NCBI GenBank assembly: GCA_945862035.1
Contig: CAMAXB010000189.1
Span: 1 to 6,105, forward strand
Direction: 5' to 3'
Source of the DNA: Opitutus sp. GAS368
Lineage (GTDB): Bacteria; Verrucomicrobiota; Verrucomicrobiia; Opitutales; Opitutaceae
Length of the DNA: 6,105 nt
Under the pieces are notes generated by a model. That model searched no databases and was not told where the DNA came from. It saw only the letters and a program-made list of their open reading frames with translations. The translations under genes and the position numbers were made by a program. Position 1 is the stretch's first letter; each line of letters begins with the position of its first letter. This document shows positions 5,496 through 6,105 of the stretch, in pieces.

Positions 5496-6105
5496 TCAGT
5501 CACCGCCGTCGCCGCCGACCGTGGCAGCCGCGAGGCGCTCCGCATGCAGCGCTTCGCGCGGCAGCTTCAATGCGATCACCGCTGCCGCCACCGCGAAGGC
5601 AAATGCGCCCCAGAGGCAGCCAGCGAGCCCCGCCGCCTGGTAGAGCAGGCCCGACAACAGGCAGCCCACCAGCCGGCCACCGGCATTAGCCATGTAGTAG
5701 AAGCCCACATTGAGCGCGACCTTGTCCCCATCGGTGTAGTCGAGAATCAGGTACGAGTGGATGGCCGAGTTCAGCGCAAAGACCGCGCCAAAAACGGAAA
5801 GGCCGCCCACCATGGTCAGGGCCGGCGGCAACCCTGCCGCCAGCGCGAGCGGAATCGCCGCCGCCACGGCTGCCAAACCAAAGGCCACCGCCGACGCCAC
5901 GCCACCAGCCGGCGCCCGGCCGCGCAGCAGCAGGGGCGCGGCGGATTGGACGACGCCATAGCCAATCACCCAGAACGCCATGAAGGTGCCGACTTCCGTG
6001 AAAGTCCACCCGAGCACCCCGCGCAGAAAGACCGGCACACCGACCACGAACCAGATGTCGCGCGCCCCGAAGAGGAAAAAACGCGCGGCACAGAGTACGT
6101 TGATC
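5496..6105 (-). CDS. arsJ: ArsJ, organoarsenical efflux MFS permease (C-terminal half; N-terminus off the right edge)
   Basis: The gene enters from the right edge and stops at 5496; 202 residues are visible. The frame is open to the edge, so the GTG at 6047 is an internal codon and not the start. Family features include CAARFFLFGARDIWFVV, FMAFWVIGYGVVQSAAP, FGAVFALNSAIHSYLILDY and VGFYYMANAGGRLVGCLLSG. I recognise these as the C-terminal half of ArsJ (about 400 aa in full), a major-facilitator protein that expels 1-arseno-3-phosphoglycerate. That product is made from arsenate and glyceraldehyde-3-phosphate by a GAPDH usually encoded next to arsJ. It breaks down outside the cell to arsenate, so the pair acts as an arsenate exporter. 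Leading into arsC and acr3 strongly supports the name over a generic MFS protein. A gapdh and an arsR gene are expected upstream, beyond the window. Confidence 0.85.
   Translation of the reverse strand, partial: INVLCAARFFLFGARDIWFVVGVPVFLRGVLGWTFTEVGTFMAFWVIGYGVVQSAAPLLLRGRAPAGGVASAVAFGLAAVAAAIPLALAAGLPPALTMVGGLSVFGAVFALNSAIHSYLILDYTDGDKVALNVGFYYMANAGGRLVGCLLSGLLYQAAGLAGCLWGAFAFAVAAAVIALKLPREALHAERLAAATVGGDGGD

Noticed and set aside
4988..5545. Longer arsC starting at ATG 5545
   Set aside because: It would overlap the arsJ coding end by 50 bp and add a non-conserved low-complexity leader before the catalytic loop.
5496..6047. arsJ starting at GTG 6047
   Set aside because: The frame continues upstream to the window edge through conserved ArsJ residues (CAARFFLFGARDIWF), so 6047 is an internal valine codon.

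Overview
The window is GC-rich, compact bacterial DNA. The gene set, the protein sequences and the repeat-rich gap between two genes look to me most like an Opitutaceae-type member of the Verrucomicrobiota. That placement is an impression from memory of similar proteins and repeats, not a search result.

Layout. The left edge (1-167) is the C-terminal end of a PIN-domain (VapC-like) toxin. A stand-alone rpsR gene (bS18, 325-525) follows, with a candidate promoter before it and a strong intrinsic terminator after it (554-578). A full-length Sua5-type threonylcarbamoyl-AMP synthase gene (587-1588) starts only 8 nt past that terminator. It faces hisC (1981-3075, minus strand). The 392-bp gap between these convergent genes is filled by two different nested inverted-repeat elements, both built from short units repeated about every 10 bp. 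This gap is the least conventional part of the window. Upstream of hisC on the minus strand lies a YqaB-like HAD phosphatase gene (3229-3825), separated from hisC by 153 bp that contain a perfect 13-bp inverted repeat.

The right third is a minus-strand arsenic operon. Its order of transcription is arsJ (partial, running off the right edge), arsC (thioredoxin-coupled type), then acr3 (overlapping arsC by an ATGA junction). ArsC reduces arsenate to arsenite and Acr3 exports the arsenite. ArsJ is the permease for 1-arseno-3-phosphoglycerate, which is made by a dedicated GAPDH. That GAPDH gene, and probably an arsR regulator, would be expected just beyond the right edge. The cell would then have two parallel ways of disposing of arsenate.

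No start codon in the window has a convincing Shine-Dalgarno sequence. The leaders are instead pyrimidine-rich or A/C-rich. I see no rRNA, tRNA, CRISPR array, insertion sequence or replication origin.
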